Shown one piece after another: positions 17,690 to 29,854 of a DNA stretch of 38,742 nucleotides. Made by a program: the position numbers and the translations under genes. The stretch spans positions 1-38,742 of the forward strand of contig CALMRE010000254.1 of assembly GCA_937871295.1 (NCBI GenBank), read 5' to 3'. The notes under the pieces were generated by a model. The model saw only the letters and a program-made list of their open reading frames with translations, did not search any database and was not told where the DNA came from. Positions within the stretch are counted from its first letter, which is position 1, and each line of letters starts with the position of its first letter. The stretch is from an uncultured bacterium. GTDB lineage: Bacteria; UBP6; UBA1177; JAKLFG01.

Positions 17690-20011
17690 CTATTTGAACT
17701 CGACGATGGTCGCGCCGTCACCCCCCTGTTCCACCGGAGCGGGACGCGCGGTGAAGTGATAGCGTTTCGCCAATGAATTCAAATGCTCCCGCACCGCCTT
17801 TTTAAGCACCCCCGTCCCGTGACCGTGCACGATGATGAGACTGAGACTCCGGGCGGTGTAGGCGGTGTCGATCGCCTTCTCGACCAATCCCCGCGCCTCT
17901 TCGGCGTCGACGCCGCGGACATCGCACCGTTCATTGTAGGCCGCCTCGGTGGCGACCGCGCCCGACGAAACCTTCTTCGCCCGTTTCCCGCCGATGACGA
18001 TGAGCCGCTCGACCGGCACCGACACGCTCTTGCCGCTCGCCATGATCTCCGCGTTCTTTCCTTTGACCGCGACGAGCGTCCCCTTCAGTTTCATGAGTTT
18101 GTCGTACACCAGCGTTTCGCCCGGCACTACCCCCTCCGCCGTGCTGAGCGGAACCCCCTTGGTCTCATCCTGTTTCGCTTTCTCGCGGTCTATCGCCTGA
18201 CTCAGGTTCTCCTTCTCCTTGCGGACCACCGCTATCCGTTCGGCGATCTTCTTGGCGTCGATCTCCTCGACCCGGCGGCGCAGTTGCGTCTCTTCGAGTT
18301 CGGTCAGCCGCTTGAGCATCTTAAGACGCTCCTGCTCGAACCCGCGCTCTTTCTGGGCCAGTTTGTGGTGCAGCGCCTCGATCTCCTCTTTCTGCTTGAC
18401 CGTCTCGGCCTTCAGCGCCTCCAGCTGCTCCTTCTCCTCGTCGAGTTCCTGCTCTTTCTGACGCAGGCGGTTGAGAAGCGGTTCGACCGACTCCTCGCGG
18501 GTCGAGAGCAGTTTTTCAAGGTTGCGAACGAACTCGGCGGGGAAGTCTATCTGTTTGACCAGCGCCAGCGCGTTACTGCCGCCGACGAGGTTATAGATGA
18601 AGCGGTAGTTCGGGCGGTCGCGCTTTTCGTCGAAGCCCATCGCGACCGGCACGAAGGCGGCATCCTCGAGCGCTATGGCCTTGACCTCGGCCAGATGGGA
18701 GGTGACGAGGGTGAAGCATCCCTTGTCGCGCAGGAATTCAAGGAAGGCGCGGGCGATGGCGCCCCCCTGCTGGGGATCGGTCCCGGTCCCGATCTCGTCG
18801 ATAAGGACCAGCGACCGTTCGGCCGCCGTATGAGCGATACCCGACAGACTGCGGAGGTGGGCCGAGAAGGAGGATTCCCCCTCGTTGGCGTCCTGCTGGT
18901 CGCCGAGGACAAGGAATATATCGTCGAAGAACGGCAATTTCGCCCGCTTCGCCGGCACCGGGAAACCGCACCGCGCCAGTTCCGCCACCGTGAAAAAGGT
19001 CTTGAGCGCCACCGTCTTGCCGCCGGCGTTGGGACCGCTGACGACCATGATCCGCTCCCCCTCCTTAAAGGTAAAGGCGTTGCGCACCGTCTTGTCGCCC
19101 ATCGCCGCAAGGACCGGCGGGTACCACGCCTCCTCGACCGCTGTCCCCTCGTCGGAAAATTCGGGGACCGCACAGTCGTAGGCGCGCATCCAGCGGTCGC
19201 GGGCATGGAGCGATTCGACCCGAAGCGCCAGCGCCACACATTCATCGACCGCCGCCCGCTTGCGGCCTAAAAGCCCGCGCAGTTCGCGCAGTATCTTCCG
19301 TATCTCCTCGTGTTCATGGGAGGCCAGCAGACTCAGCCGGTTATTGAGTTCGACCAGCGGCAGCGGCTCTAAAAACGCGGTCAGGCCGGTCCGCGAGAGG
19401 TTGTGGATGACCCCCTTCATGACCTTCTTGAACTGCGTCTTGAACGGCAGCACATAGCGGTCGTCGCGTATCGTGAAGTAGTCCTCCTGCAGCATCGCGC
19501 CGACCGTCGGGTCGATGAGCATCGTCTTTATCTCTCGCGAAATGAGCTGGTGCGTATCGGCAAGATGCCGCCGGATGCGGGCCAGTTCGGGACTCGCCTC
19601 GGAGTTTATCTCCCCTTTCTTATCTATCGTCTGCTTGATGGTCATCTCGAGCGACACATCGGGTTCGAATGCGCCGAAGAGCACCGCGAAATCCTTCACC
19701 CAGGTCTGGCGCGCCACTTCGCCTTTGGCGAGGCGTACCTGTTCGAGGAAGTCGCCGACGGCGCGGTAGTCAAGCGATTCCAACGGCTCGTCGTGATCGA
19801 AGCGGTAGAGGATATCGCTCAGGCGGTCGAGGTCGTAGTTGAAGATGCGGACACCGGCGTCGTGGAGCGTCCCCGCCTCGGCGATGAGCCGGAATTCGCG
19901 GTCGGCCCCCTCGCGGGTCAGCGTCTTCGCCTCACGGATATGCCGTTTGGCCGCCGCCGAGAAGCACCCCTCGGCGATAAGATCGAGTATCTGTTCCCAT
20001 TCGTGCTGCAT
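17690..20011 (-). CDS. mutS2: MutS2 family protein with C-terminal Smr domain
   Basis: 773 aa; VSGPNAGGKTVALKT, LVLIDEIGTGTDPQQGGAIARAFLE, long coiled coil, Smr CDVRGVDAEEAR...LIIVHGHGTGVLKKAVREHL. Confidence 0.96.
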   Translation of the reverse strand: MQHEWEQILDLIAEGCFSAAAKRHIREAKTLTREGADREFRLIAEAGTLHDAGVRIFNYDLDRLSDILYRFDHDEPLESLDYRAVGDFLEQVRLAKGEVARQTWVKDFAVLFGAFEPDVSLEMTIKQTIDKKGEINSEASPELARIRRHLADTHQLISREIKTMLIDPTVGAMLQEDYFTIRDDRYVLPFKTQFKKVMKGVIHNLSRTGLTAFLEPLPLVELNNRLSLLASHEHEEIRKILRELRGLLGRKRAAVDECVALALRVESLHARDRWMRAYDCAVPEFSDEGTAVEEAWYPPVLAAMGDKTVRNAFTFKEGERIMVVSGPNAGGKTVALKTFFTVAELARCGFPVPAKRAKLPFFDDIFLVLGDQQDANEGESSFSAHLRSLSGIAHTAAERSLVLIDEIGTGTDPQQGGAIARAFLEFLRDKGCFTLVTSHLAEVKAIALEDAAFVPVAMGFDEKRDRPNYRFIYNLVGGSNALALVKQIDFPAEFVRNLEKLLSTREESVEPLLNRLRQKEQELDEEKEQLEALKAETVKQKEEIEALHHKLAQKERGFEQERLKMLKRLTELEETQLRRRVEEIDAKKIAERIAVVRKEKENLSQAIDREKAKQDETKGVPLSTAEGVVPGETLVYDKLMKLKGTLVAVKGKNAEIMASGKSVSVPVERLIVIGGKRAKKVSSGAVATEAAYNERCDVRGVDAEEARGLVEKAIDTAYTARSLSLIIVHGHGTGVLKKAVREHLNSLAKRYHFTARPAPVEQGGDGATIVEFK

Positions 20012-20026
20012 GAAAACCTCTAAGAG

Positions 20027-20545
20027 TTACTTCTCGATGCCGTCGCGGGCCTGAACGCCCTTGGTGTAGTAATGTTTCTCCTCGCGCATCTCGGTGACCA
20101 GATCGGCCGCGTCGATGAGTCCCTGCGGCGCATAGCGGCCGGTGACGACCACCTCGACCTGCGGCGCCCGTCCGTTGATGGCGGCGAGCAGTTCGTCGAG
20201 CGTGAAGAGATTATAGAAAAGCGCAATGGATGCCTCGTCGAGTATCACGAGGTCGTGCGCCCCCTTCTTCAGGATGGCGGACACCTCGGTCAGCCCCTGC
20301 CGTGCGAGGTCGATGTCTGCCTGCTCCGGGCTCTTCACGATGAAACAGTCGCGGCCGTAGCGACGCAGTTCAAGGCCGTCGAGTTTTTCGAGCAGGTTCA
20401 GTTCGCTGTAGCGCATCCCTTTGACGAACTGGGCGATGAAGACCTTCTTCCCGGCGCCGAGGGCGCGCACCGCGAGGCCGATGGCGGCGGTCGTCTTCCC
20501 CTTGCCGTTGCCGGTGTAGAGTTGCACCATGCCCCGTTCGGTCAC
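20027..20545 (-). CDS. cobO: Cob(I)yrinic acid a,c-diamide adenosyltransferase (CobA/CobO/BtuR family)
   Basis: MVQLYTGNGKGKTTAAIGLAVRALGAGKKVFIAQFVKG...; AHDLVILDEASIAL; VVVTGRYAPQGLIDAADLVTEMREEKHYYTKGVQARDGIEK. Confidence 0.95.
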   Translation of the reverse strand: MTERGMVQLYTGNGKGKTTAAIGLAVRALGAGKKVFIAQFVKGMRYSELNLLEKLDGLELRRYGRDCFIVKSPEQADIDLARQGLTEVSAILKKGAHDLVILDEASIALFYNLFTLDELLAAINGRAPQVEVVVTGRYAPQGLIDAADLVTEMREEKHYYTKGVQARDGIEK

Positions 20546-20548
20546 CCC

Positions 20549-21826
20549 TCACCCCTCCTTCAGAAATCTATCTTCGAGCGACCGGCGGTAGTTCGCCGCG
20601 TCGAAATGGGCCACGCGGGCCACCCCTTCGGCCACCGCCGCCTCGGCCACGGCGCACGCCTCCTCGACGAGCACCCGCAGGTCGAACGGTTTGGGTATCA
20701 GATAGTCGCGACCGAACGAGAGTTCCTTAAGACCATAGGCCCTGAGCACCGCTTCGGGGACCGGCAGACGGGCGATCCGGGCCAGCGCCCGCGAGGCGGC
20801 CACCTTCATCCCGTCGGTTATCGCCAAGGCGCGGACATCGAGGGCGCCGCGGAATATGGCGGGGAATCCCAGCACATTGTTGACTTGATTGGGATAGTCG
20901 CTGCGGCCGGTGCCGGCAAGAGCGTCGGGCCGCACTTTCTTGACCACATCGTAGGGGACCTCGGGATCGGGATTGGCCATCGGCAGGACGATGGGATCCT
21001 TGGCCATCGAACGGAGCATCGCCTCGTCGACGACCCCCGCCGCGCTCACCCCGATGAAGATGTCGGCGCCGCGCATGATGTCGGCGAGCGTCCGCGCATC
21101 GGTCTTGCGGAAGAGGATGTCGTGCCACGGACTGACGCGGTTGGCGCGCCCCTCGTAGAGCACTCCGCTCCGGCCGGCGGCGAATATCTGTTCCGGCGCC
21201 ATGCCGAGTTCGACCAGATGCCGCGCGATGGCTACCCCCGCGGCGCCGGCGCCGCGCATCGCAACGCGGACATTGCGGATATCCTTGCCGATGATGTCGA
21301 GCCCGTTGAGTATCGCCGCGGCGGCGATGACCGCCGTGCCATGCTGGTCGTCATGAAAGACCGGTATCTTCATACGCGCCTTGAGCCGCTCCTCTATCGC
21401 AAAACAGCGAGGCGAAGCAATGTCCTCGAGATTTACGCCGCCGAACGACGGTTCGAGCGCCGCGACGATATCGATGAAACGATCGACCTCTTTTTCGGCG
21501 ACTTCCAGATCGATCGCATCGATCCCGGCGAACCGCTTGAAGAGGAGCGCCTTCCCCTCCATCACCGGTTTGGCGGCGAGCGGACCGATATCGCCGAGCC
21601 CCAGCACCGCCGTACCGTCGGAGATGACGGCGACGAGGTTACCGCGACCGGTATATTCGTAGACCGCGTCGGGCCGCTCGGCTATCTCGCGGCAGGGCCA
21701 TGCGACACCGGGAGTATAGGCCAGAGACAGATCCTCCTGCGTCGCGCAGGGCTTTAAAGGAACGATGCCGATCTTGCCGGGGAAGGGGTTCCGGTGATAC
21801 TCAAGAGCGCGTTGTCTCAGATCCAT
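20549..21826 (-). CDS. NAD(P)-dependent malic enzyme
   Basis: [122 protein letters not shown]. Confidence 0.96.
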   Translation of the reverse strand: MDLRQRALEYHRNPFPGKIGIVPLKPCATQEDLSLAYTPGVAWPCREIAERPDAVYEYTGRGNLVAVISDGTAVLGLGDIGPLAAKPVMEGKALLFKRFAGIDAIDLEVAEKEVDRFIDIVAALEPSFGGVNLEDIASPRCFAIEERLKARMKIPVFHDDQHGTAVIAAAAILNGLDIIGKDIRNVRVAMRGAGAAGVAIARHLVELGMAPEQIFAAGRSGVLYEGRANRVSPWHDILFRKTDARTLADIMRGADIFIGVSAAGVVDEAMLRSMAKDPIVLPMANPDPEVPYDVVKKVRPDALAGTGRSDYPNQVNNVLGFPAIFRGALDVRALAITDGMKVAASRALARIARLPVPEAVLRAYGLKELSFGRDYLIPKPFDLRVLVEEACAVAEAAVAEGVARVAHFDAANYRRSLEDRFLKEG

Positions 21827-21834
21827 GATCCACC

Positions 21835-22680
21835 TCAAAAAGAGAGGAAACGATATAGAGCCGCTTCATCGACGAACAGCAGGATGATGCCGCCGAGCGC
21901 GAGGAAAGGACCGAAATAGATGACGCGGTCGAGATCGGCCTCGGAGCCTTTTATATCGTCGGTCGTGATCGAGTTCGCTATCCGGCCTCGACGGAACACG
22001 ACACGCATGATCAGATAGAAAAGGATGCCGCCGACCGAAGCGATGAAAAGGACCGGCGCCAGTTTCGCGGGTCCGAGATAAGCGCCGATCATGCCGAGGA
22101 TCATCACATCACCACCGCCCATTCCGATCTTTTTTGTCACGAGATAGAAACCCACGATGACCATGAGCAGCGTGCCGCCGCCGATAAGAAGTCCCGACAC
22201 GGCATACAGAAGATCCCGTTCCGGCGCCAGATATGCATAGAGAAGACCGCACGCCATGCCGGGTATCGTCAGCACATGCGGCACGATCTGCGCTTTGATG
22301 TCGATACCGGCGATGATGATGAGAAGTGCCAGATAGATCAGGATGAAGAGCAGGTCGAGCGAGATGTTCCACTCGATGTAGGCCATCAAAAAGAGAAATC
22401 CGGTCAGCAATTCGACCATCGGATATTGGATCGATATGGGCGCCTTGCACCCCGAGCAGCGCCCGCGAAGCAGAAGCCACGACAGGACGGGGATGTTCTC
22501 ATACCAGCGGATAGCATGACCGCACAACGGACAGCCGCTCGGCGGATAGACGATCGATCTGCCCAGCGGGATCCGGTAGATGCAGACATTGAGGAAACTG
22601 CCCACCGTCATGCCCAGCAGAAAAAAGAATACGGCAAAGGTCTGCCGGAATACCGGATGATAGAGATAGAGATCAGGCAT
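21835..22680 (-). CDS. pilD: Prepilin peptidase (type IV leader peptidase, A24)
   Basis: GMTVGSFLNVCIYRIPLGRSIVYPPSGCPLCGHAIRWYENIPVLSWLLLRGRCSGCKAPIS; GMGGGDVMILGMIGAYLG. Confidence 0.95.
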   Translation of the reverse strand: MPDLYLYHPVFRQTFAVFFFLLGMTVGSFLNVCIYRIPLGRSIVYPPSGCPLCGHAIRWYENIPVLSWLLLRGRCSGCKAPISIQYPMVELLTGFLFLMAYIEWNISLDLLFILIYLALLIIIAGIDIKAQIVPHVLTIPGMACGLLYAYLAPERDLLYAVSGLLIGGGTLLMVIVGFYLVTKKIGMGGGDVMILGMIGAYLGPAKLAPVLFIASVGGILFYLIMRVVFRRGRIANSITTDDIKGSEADLDRVIYFGPFLALGGIILLFVDEAALYRFLSF

Positions 22681-24061
22681 CGCCGCTTCCCTCTTTCAGG
22701 TCCAGTTTGTCCATCCGGTAACGCAACGACCGCTCGGTGATGCCCAGCAGCATCGCCGCCTCCTGCCGGTTACGCCCCGTCTTTTCGAGCGCTGCGGCGA
22801 TATAGCGCCGCTCGGTATCGGCCAATATCTCATCGAGTTCGACCGGATCGGTCAGCAGGATATGACCCTCGACCGGAGCGCCGGAACGCCGGACCGATAT
22901 CTCCCGCATCGTGATAAGGGGACCGGAGGAAAGGACAAAGGCGCGTTCGATGATGTTGTGCAGTTCCCGCACATTACCGGGGAAGTGATATTCCAGCAAA
23001 AATCGTTTAACCTCCTGATCGAGGAGGACCTTGCGGCCCGCCTTGGCGGACATGGCGGAGAGGAACTGATCGGCGAGCGGGATGATATCGTCGCGTCGCT
23101 CGCGAAGCGGCGGCACATGTATCTCGAACACATTGAGGCGGAAATAGAGATCCTCGCGAAAGGCGCCGCGCTCTACTTCCTTGTGGAGTTCCTTGTTGGT
23201 CGCCGCGATGAGGCGGGCGTGCGTCTCCAGTTTCTCGACACCGCCGACCCGCATGAATATACGCTCCTGCAGCACGCGGAGAAGCCGGACCTGCATATTC
23301 TCGGAAACTTCCCCCACCTCGTCGAGAAAAAGAGTGCCGGTGCCCACCACCTCGAAATAGCCGCGCTTGATCTTGTCGGCGCCGGTGAAGGCCCCCTTCT
23401 CGTAGCCGAACAGTTCACTTTCCTGCAGGCTCTCCGGTATCGCGCCGCAGTTGATCGGATACCAAGGGGCGTTACGGCGAGCGCTGTTGTTGTGGATATG
23501 GCGGGCGACGATCTCTTTGCCGACACCGCTTTCGCCGGTGATGAGCACCATCGAATCGGTCGGAGCCACCTGCGCCGCATACTGAAGAACTTTTTTCATC
23601 GCGGGGCTTTCGGCAACCACGGAGAGCTCCCCCGCGGTGCCGGCGCCGCCCGCCGCACCCTCCGGCGCCGGAGCTGCCGCGGCATGTCCCTGATACTCTG
23701 CGGCGGCCCGTTTCACGATATCCTTGATCTGCGCGACATTAAAGGGCTTGGACACATAGTCGAGGGCGCCCATCTGTATGGCCTTGATCGCCTGTTCGGT
23801 GGAAGCGTACGCCGTTATGATGATTATTTGACTCGCCGGCCGGAGGCGGCGGAGTTTGTTGAGCAATTCGACGCCGTCGATGCTTTCGGGCATGTTATAA
23901 TCCATGAGTATGACCGGAAAATCGCCCTTCTGGAGTTTCTGAAGCGCCGCGGCTCCGTTCTCTGCGGTAACGACCTCGTAGCCCTCCTTTTTCAGGAGTA
24001 TCTCGAGGAACTGCCGCATGCTGAGTTCGTCATCAACGACCAGTATCCGCGTCCTGTCCAC
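22673..24061 (-). CDS. pilR: Sigma-54-dependent response regulator PilR
   Basis: Receiver ILVVDDELSMRQFL; AAA+ GESGVGKEIVARHIHNNS, GAFTGADKIKRGYFE; C-terminal HTH RNRQEAAMLLGITERSLRYRMDKL. Confidence 0.93.
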   Translation of the reverse strand: MDRTRILVVDDELSMRQFLEILLKKEGYEVVTAENGAAALQKLQKGDFPVILMDYNMPESIDGVELLNKLRRLRPASQIIIITAYASTEQAIKAIQMGALDYVSKPFNVAQIKDIVKRAAAEYQGHAAAAPAPEGAAGGAGTAGELSVVAESPAMKKVLQYAAQVAPTDSMVLITGESGVGKEIVARHIHNNSARRNAPWYPINCGAIPESLQESELFGYEKGAFTGADKIKRGYFEVVGTGTLFLDEVGEVSENMQVRLLRVLQERIFMRVGGVEKLETHARLIAATNKELHKEVERGAFREDLYFRLNVFEIHVPPLRERRDDIIPLADQFLSAMSAKAGRKVLLDQEVKRFLLEYHFPGNVRELHNIIERAFVLSSGPLITMREISVRRSGAPVEGHILLTDPVELDEILADTERRYIAAALEKTGRNRQEAAMLLGITERSLRYRMDKLDLKEGSGDA

Positions 24062-25634
24062 GCATCACCTCCTGACGATAGGGAAAAACGACCCTGAACT
24101 CGGCGCCGCCCTCCACATTTTTCACACTGATCGTGCCGCCGTGCATCTTGACCACATTGTAGACCACCGCCAAGCCGAGGCCGGTGCCACGTTTTTTCGT
24201 CGAGAAGAAGGGATCGAAGATGCGCTCTATGTGCGCCAGCGGTATACCGCCGCCCCGGTCCCTGACCAGCAGAGCGCACGAAGACTCTCCCCGTTCGGTG
24301 CGGAGGAATATCGCCCCCTCCTTCTTCATCACCTCGATGCTGTTGAGCAGCAGATTCCAGAGCACCTCCCGCAGGCGGTCGGCATCGCCTTCCAGAGAGA
24401 CATCGTCCAACACCGTCTCTATGCGTATCGCCGGATAGGAAAGAGAGAACACGCGACAGATGTCCTCCACGAGCGGTTTTAACGCTACGGTCGTTATCGT
24501 AAGCTGCCGCTCTTCAGTCGAAGAGAAGAGACTGTCCAGCAGTTTCTTGACCCGCTCTCCCTCCCGGGAAATGATCTCCATAAGGCGCTGTGAATCCTCG
24601 TCGGGATGCTGTACGGTCGAGAAGATGACCTCGCTTGCACCGACCAGGCTCGCGATCGGGTTCTTTATCTCATGGGCTATCGAGGCGGTCAACTGACCGA
24701 TGGCCGCCATTTTCTCGCGACGGCGGTTCTCCTCTTCGCGCAATCGCAACTCGGTGACATCGGAGAAAATGAGCACCTCCTGATTGTCCACATACTGCTG
24801 TACCGAACAGTAGAGCATCCTCCCCTCCCAGCGAAGTTCCGACCAGTTCGCGTAGGTGTAGGGCTCTCCCAGTATGTGCTCAACGAAGGCCTCCATGCGC
24901 AGACAGGTGTTGCGGGCGAAATCGTTCGCATAGACCGGTTTTTTGTCGCGGGTGATCACAAAACCCATAGAGAGGGAACTGAAAATGGCGTAAAAATGGG
25001 TCTTCATCTCCCGGGCCATCAGTTCGCGTTCGAACAACTCACGATTGACCCGTTGCATGGAGCGGGCGACCCGCGTCGCGATGAGGCCGGCTACGGAAAA
25101 GAAAAAGAGGTAGACGAACAGTTGGGTGAAGAACTGCGGCCAGCGCAGGGCGTACAGATCGATGAGTTCCACCGATATGATGGGGAGGACCGACGACTTG
25201 ATGAAGAAAGCCATGAGCAACAGCAGGGAGAAACTGGAAACGGTGGTGAAAAGCGCTCCCTTCTCATCGAGGATGAACCCTGAATACATGATCGTGATCA
25301 CCACGACGTAAAGATAGGGGGAAGATATCCCGCCGGTGAGGTAGGCGACCAATATCCAGAAAAAGAGTTCCAGAAAGAATTGCAGATAGGCGAACAGCCG
25401 AAGCCATCTCTGTTGATTGATAGTACGATTGACGATCAGGGAAACAAAATTGAGAAGTATGAAAAAGAATATGATGACAAGGAGAATCTTGTTGCGGAAA
25501 GAGAACAGATCGGTCTGTTCATTGATGAAGGGAAAAAGGAAAAAGGCGAAGAACAGCGCCGCAAGGAAGAAGAACCGGATAATGAAGAAGGAATAGAGAT
25601 TCTTCCGGAGATCCTCGGCGCGGAAGATATCCAT
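24033..25634 (-). CDS. pilS: PilS-type sensor histidine kinase with N-terminal TM domain
   Basis: Multiple TM helices; SIAHEIKNPIASLVGASEV H-box; LWNLLLNSIEVMKKEG N-box; FFSTKKRGTGLGLAVVYNVVKMHGG G-boxes; immediately upstream of pilR. Confidence 0.92.
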   Translation of the reverse strand: MDIFRAEDLRKNLYSFFIIRFFFLAALFFAFFLFPFINEQTDLFSFRNKILLVIIFFFILLNFVSLIVNRTINQQRWLRLFAYLQFFLELFFWILVAYLTGGISSPYLYVVVITIMYSGFILDEKGALFTTVSSFSLLLLMAFFIKSSVLPIISVELIDLYALRWPQFFTQLFVYLFFFSVAGLIATRVARSMQRVNRELFERELMAREMKTHFYAIFSSLSMGFVITRDKKPVYANDFARNTCLRMEAFVEHILGEPYTYANWSELRWEGRMLYCSVQQYVDNQEVLIFSDVTELRLREEENRRREKMAAIGQLTASIAHEIKNPIASLVGASEVIFSTVQHPDEDSQRLMEIISREGERVKKLLDSLFSSTEERQLTITTVALKPLVEDICRVFSLSYPAIRIETVLDDVSLEGDADRLREVLWNLLLNSIEVMKKEGAIFLRTERGESSCALLVRDRGGGIPLAHIERIFDPFFSTKKRGTGLGLAVVYNVVKMHGGTISVKNVEGGAEFRVVFPYRQEVMRGQDADTGR

Positions 25635-25636
25635 CC

Positions 25637-26833
25637 CTAACCGACCGCTTCGCCCATCTTGAACATCGGCAGATACATCGCGACCATGACCGTGCCGACA
25701 ACGCCGCCGATGATGACCATCATGATCGGCTCGAGCATCGCGGTGAGATTGCCGACCGCCACATCGACCTCGTCATCGTAGAAGTCGGCGATCTTCGCAA
25801 GCATGGTGTCCATCGCGCCGGTCGCCTCGCCGACGCCGATCATCGAAACGACCATCTGCGGGAATATCTTTGCCGCGACCAGAGGGGTGGTCATATCCTG
25901 CCCCTCGATGACCCGATCGCGCACATACTTGATCCCGTTCTCGATGACCTGATTGCCGGCGGTCGACGAAACGACGAGTAGTCCGTCGACCAGCGGCACG
26001 CCTGAACTCAGCAGGGTGCCCAGCGTCCGGGTGAACCGGGCGACCGCGGTCTTCTTGATGAGATCGCCGAAGACCGGCGAGGCCAACGCCACCTTGTCGA
26101 AGGTGTATTGCGCCTGGGGGTTTTTCATCAGGATCTTGAACCCGATTATGATCCCGGCGGCGATAATGCCCATGATGATGATATTCGCCCTGAACCAGTC
26201 GGAGATATCGACGATCATTTTAGTGATGCCGGGCAGATCCTTCCCCTGTCCTTGGAACATGGCGGCAAAGGTCGGTATGACGAAGACCATCATGACCGAG
26301 ATAAGACCAACGACCACGACCATGATGATGATGGGATAAGAGAGAGCGCCCTTTATCTTCTTGACGATCTTGTCGTTTTTCTCGAGGAACGCCGCCAGAC
26401 GGTCGAGGATCGTATCGAGGATACCGCCCACCTCGCCCGCAGCCACGAGGTTCACATAGAGATTGTCGAACACATTGTTATGCTCGCGCAGCGCGTCCGA
26501 CAACGACTTCCCCTCCTCGACCGCCTGCTTGATCTTGCGGATGACCCTGCGAAAAGAGGGATTCTCGGCATTCGCGCCGAGGATGTCCAGCGACTGTATG
26601 ATCGAAAGACCGGCGCTGATCATCGTGGAGAACTGTCGGGTGAAGACGACCATGTCCTTGCTTGTTATCTTCTGGGCGCCGAGTTCTATCCGCGTCCAAT
26701 CCTTCTTTATCTCATCGGCCTTGATGTTCTGGGCGTAGAGCGCCTGCTGGGCACTCTTTTCATCGTCGGCTTCGAGCAGTCCCTTGACGATCTCTCCCTT
26801 CTTATTGGTGCCCTTGTACTTGTAATAGGTCAT
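25637..26833 (-). CDS. pilC: Type IV pilus inner-membrane platform protein PilC (GspF family)
   Basis: YYKYKGTNKKGEIVKGLLEADDEKSAQQAL...; FTRQFSTMISAGLSIIQSLDIL; GNLTAMLEPIMMVIIGGVVGTVMVAMYLPMFKMGEAVG. Confidence 0.96.
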   Translation of the reverse strand: MTYYKYKGTNKKGEIVKGLLEADDEKSAQQALYAQNIKADEIKKDWTRIELGAQKITSKDMVVFTRQFSTMISAGLSIIQSLDILGANAENPSFRRVIRKIKQAVEEGKSLSDALREHNNVFDNLYVNLVAAGEVGGILDTILDRLAAFLEKNDKIVKKIKGALSYPIIIMVVVVGLISVMMVFVIPTFAAMFQGQGKDLPGITKMIVDISDWFRANIIIMGIIAAGIIIGFKILMKNPQAQYTFDKVALASPVFGDLIKKTAVARFTRTLGTLLSSGVPLVDGLLVVSSTAGNQVIENGIKYVRDRVIEGQDMTTPLVAAKIFPQMVVSMIGVGEATGAMDTMLAKIADFYDDEVDVAVGNLTAMLEPIMMVIIGGVVGTVMVAMYLPMFKMGEAVG

Positions 26834-26848
26834 GACATCCCCCGCCCG

Positions 26849-27931
26849 TTATTTTGCCCGCGACATCAGACTGACGAACTCCTCGAGACTCGGCGCCACC
26901 TGTTGCGCCTCTTCCATACTGACGATATCCTTCTGAACGAGCCGAACCAGATCCTGCGTCATGGTCTGCATATGATGCTCTCGCTGACCGGACTGCATCG
27001 TGGAGTATATCTGCTGCAGTTTGTTCTCCCGTATCAGGTTGCGTATCGCCGGGGTCGGCACCATGATCTCGCAGCACACGGTCCGGCCGCCGCCGTATTT
27101 TTTGGGCAACAGTATCTGCGCAAGAATTCCCTGCAGGACGAAACTGAGCTGAGTGCGCACCTGCGACTGCTGATTCACCGGGAACATGTCGATAATACGG
27201 TTGATCGTTTCGATGGTGTTGTTGGTGTGAAGCGTCGCGAAGCACAGATGCCCCGTTTCGGAGACCGCGAGCGCCGTTTCCATCGTTTCGATATCGCGGA
27301 TCTCGCCGATGAGCACCACGTCGGGGTCCTGCCGCAGAATGACCCGGAGCGCCTTGGCGAACGAGGCGGTATCGGAGCCGACCTCGCGCTGATTGACGAT
27401 ACAGCTCTTATGAGTGTGAATGAACTCTATCGGATCTTCGATGGTAACGATATGGCCCTTGCGATTCCGGTTGACGTAATCGATCATCGAGGCGAGCGTG
27501 GTCGATTTGCCGCTGCCGGTCGGTCCGGTGACGAGCACCAGTCCCTTCGGTTTCTTGGCTATCTCCTCTACCACCTCGGGCAGACCGAGCGTTGTGAAAT
27601 CGAGTATCTTATAGGGAATGACGCGGATGGCGGCGGCGACCGCGCCGCGTTGCATGAAGATGTTCGCGCGAAAACGGCTCAAGTTCTTGACGCCGAACGA
27701 CAGGTCGAGTTCGTTGGCCTCTTCGAACTGTTTCTTCTGCCGTTCGGTGAGGATGCTGTACGCCAGCCGCTTGGTGTCGGTGGGCGACAGCGGCGGCAGG
27801 CTCACCTGCCGGAGATTGCCGTCGATGCGAAGCTGCGGCGGACTGCCGGAGGTGATATGAAGATCCGAAGCGCTCTGCTCGATCAACAGGGTCAGCAGAT
27901 CCTGTAACGATACGCTTGAGGCGTCTACCAT
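26849..27931 (-). CDS. pilT: Twitching motility retraction ATPase PilT
   Basis: GPTGSGKSTTLASMIDYVN, IVTIEDPIEFIHTHKSCIVNQREVGSDTASFAKALRVILRQDPDVVLIGEIRDIETMETALAVSETGHLCFATLHTNNTIETINRIIDMFP. Confidence 0.97.
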   Translation of the reverse strand: MVDASSVSLQDLLTLLIEQSASDLHITSGSPPQLRIDGNLRQVSLPPLSPTDTKRLAYSILTERQKKQFEEANELDLSFGVKNLSRFRANIFMQRGAVAAAIRVIPYKILDFTTLGLPEVVEEIAKKPKGLVLVTGPTGSGKSTTLASMIDYVNRNRKGHIVTIEDPIEFIHTHKSCIVNQREVGSDTASFAKALRVILRQDPDVVLIGEIRDIETMETALAVSETGHLCFATLHTNNTIETINRIIDMFPVNQQSQVRTQLSFVLQGILAQILLPKKYGGGRTVCCEIMVPTPAIRNLIRENKLQQIYSTMQSGQREHHMQTMTQDLVRLVQKDIVSMEEAQQVAPSLEEFVSLMSRAK

Positions 27932-27956
27932 CGGGTACCTCGCTGGTATTCAGGCA

Positions 27957-29705
<1,749 letters not shown>

Positions 29706-29740
29706 CGTGCGGCACCCCGCATAGTCACAAGTTCGCGGCG

Positions 29741-29769
29741 AGTATATTCGCCCCTCGTGTCCGAGTCAA
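29741..29769 (-). promoter_or_regulatory. Putative sigma70 promoter of the pilB operon
   Basis: Minus strand TTGACT (29769-29764), 17 nt, TATACT (29746-29741). Confidence 0.65.
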
Positions 29770-29802
29770 GAAAACCGCATGGTTTTTCGGATGCGGGAAA
29801 AA

Positions 29803-29831
29803 TTGATTTCTCCGCGCGGGACAAAGATACT
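29803..29831 (+). promoter_or_regulatory. Putative sigma70 promoter of the divergent 2H phosphoesterase gene
   Basis: TTGATT (29803-29808), 17 nt, GATACT (29826-29831). Confidence 0.5.
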
Positions 29832-29854
29832 GTGGTGTCCGTCGGGAGACCGCT

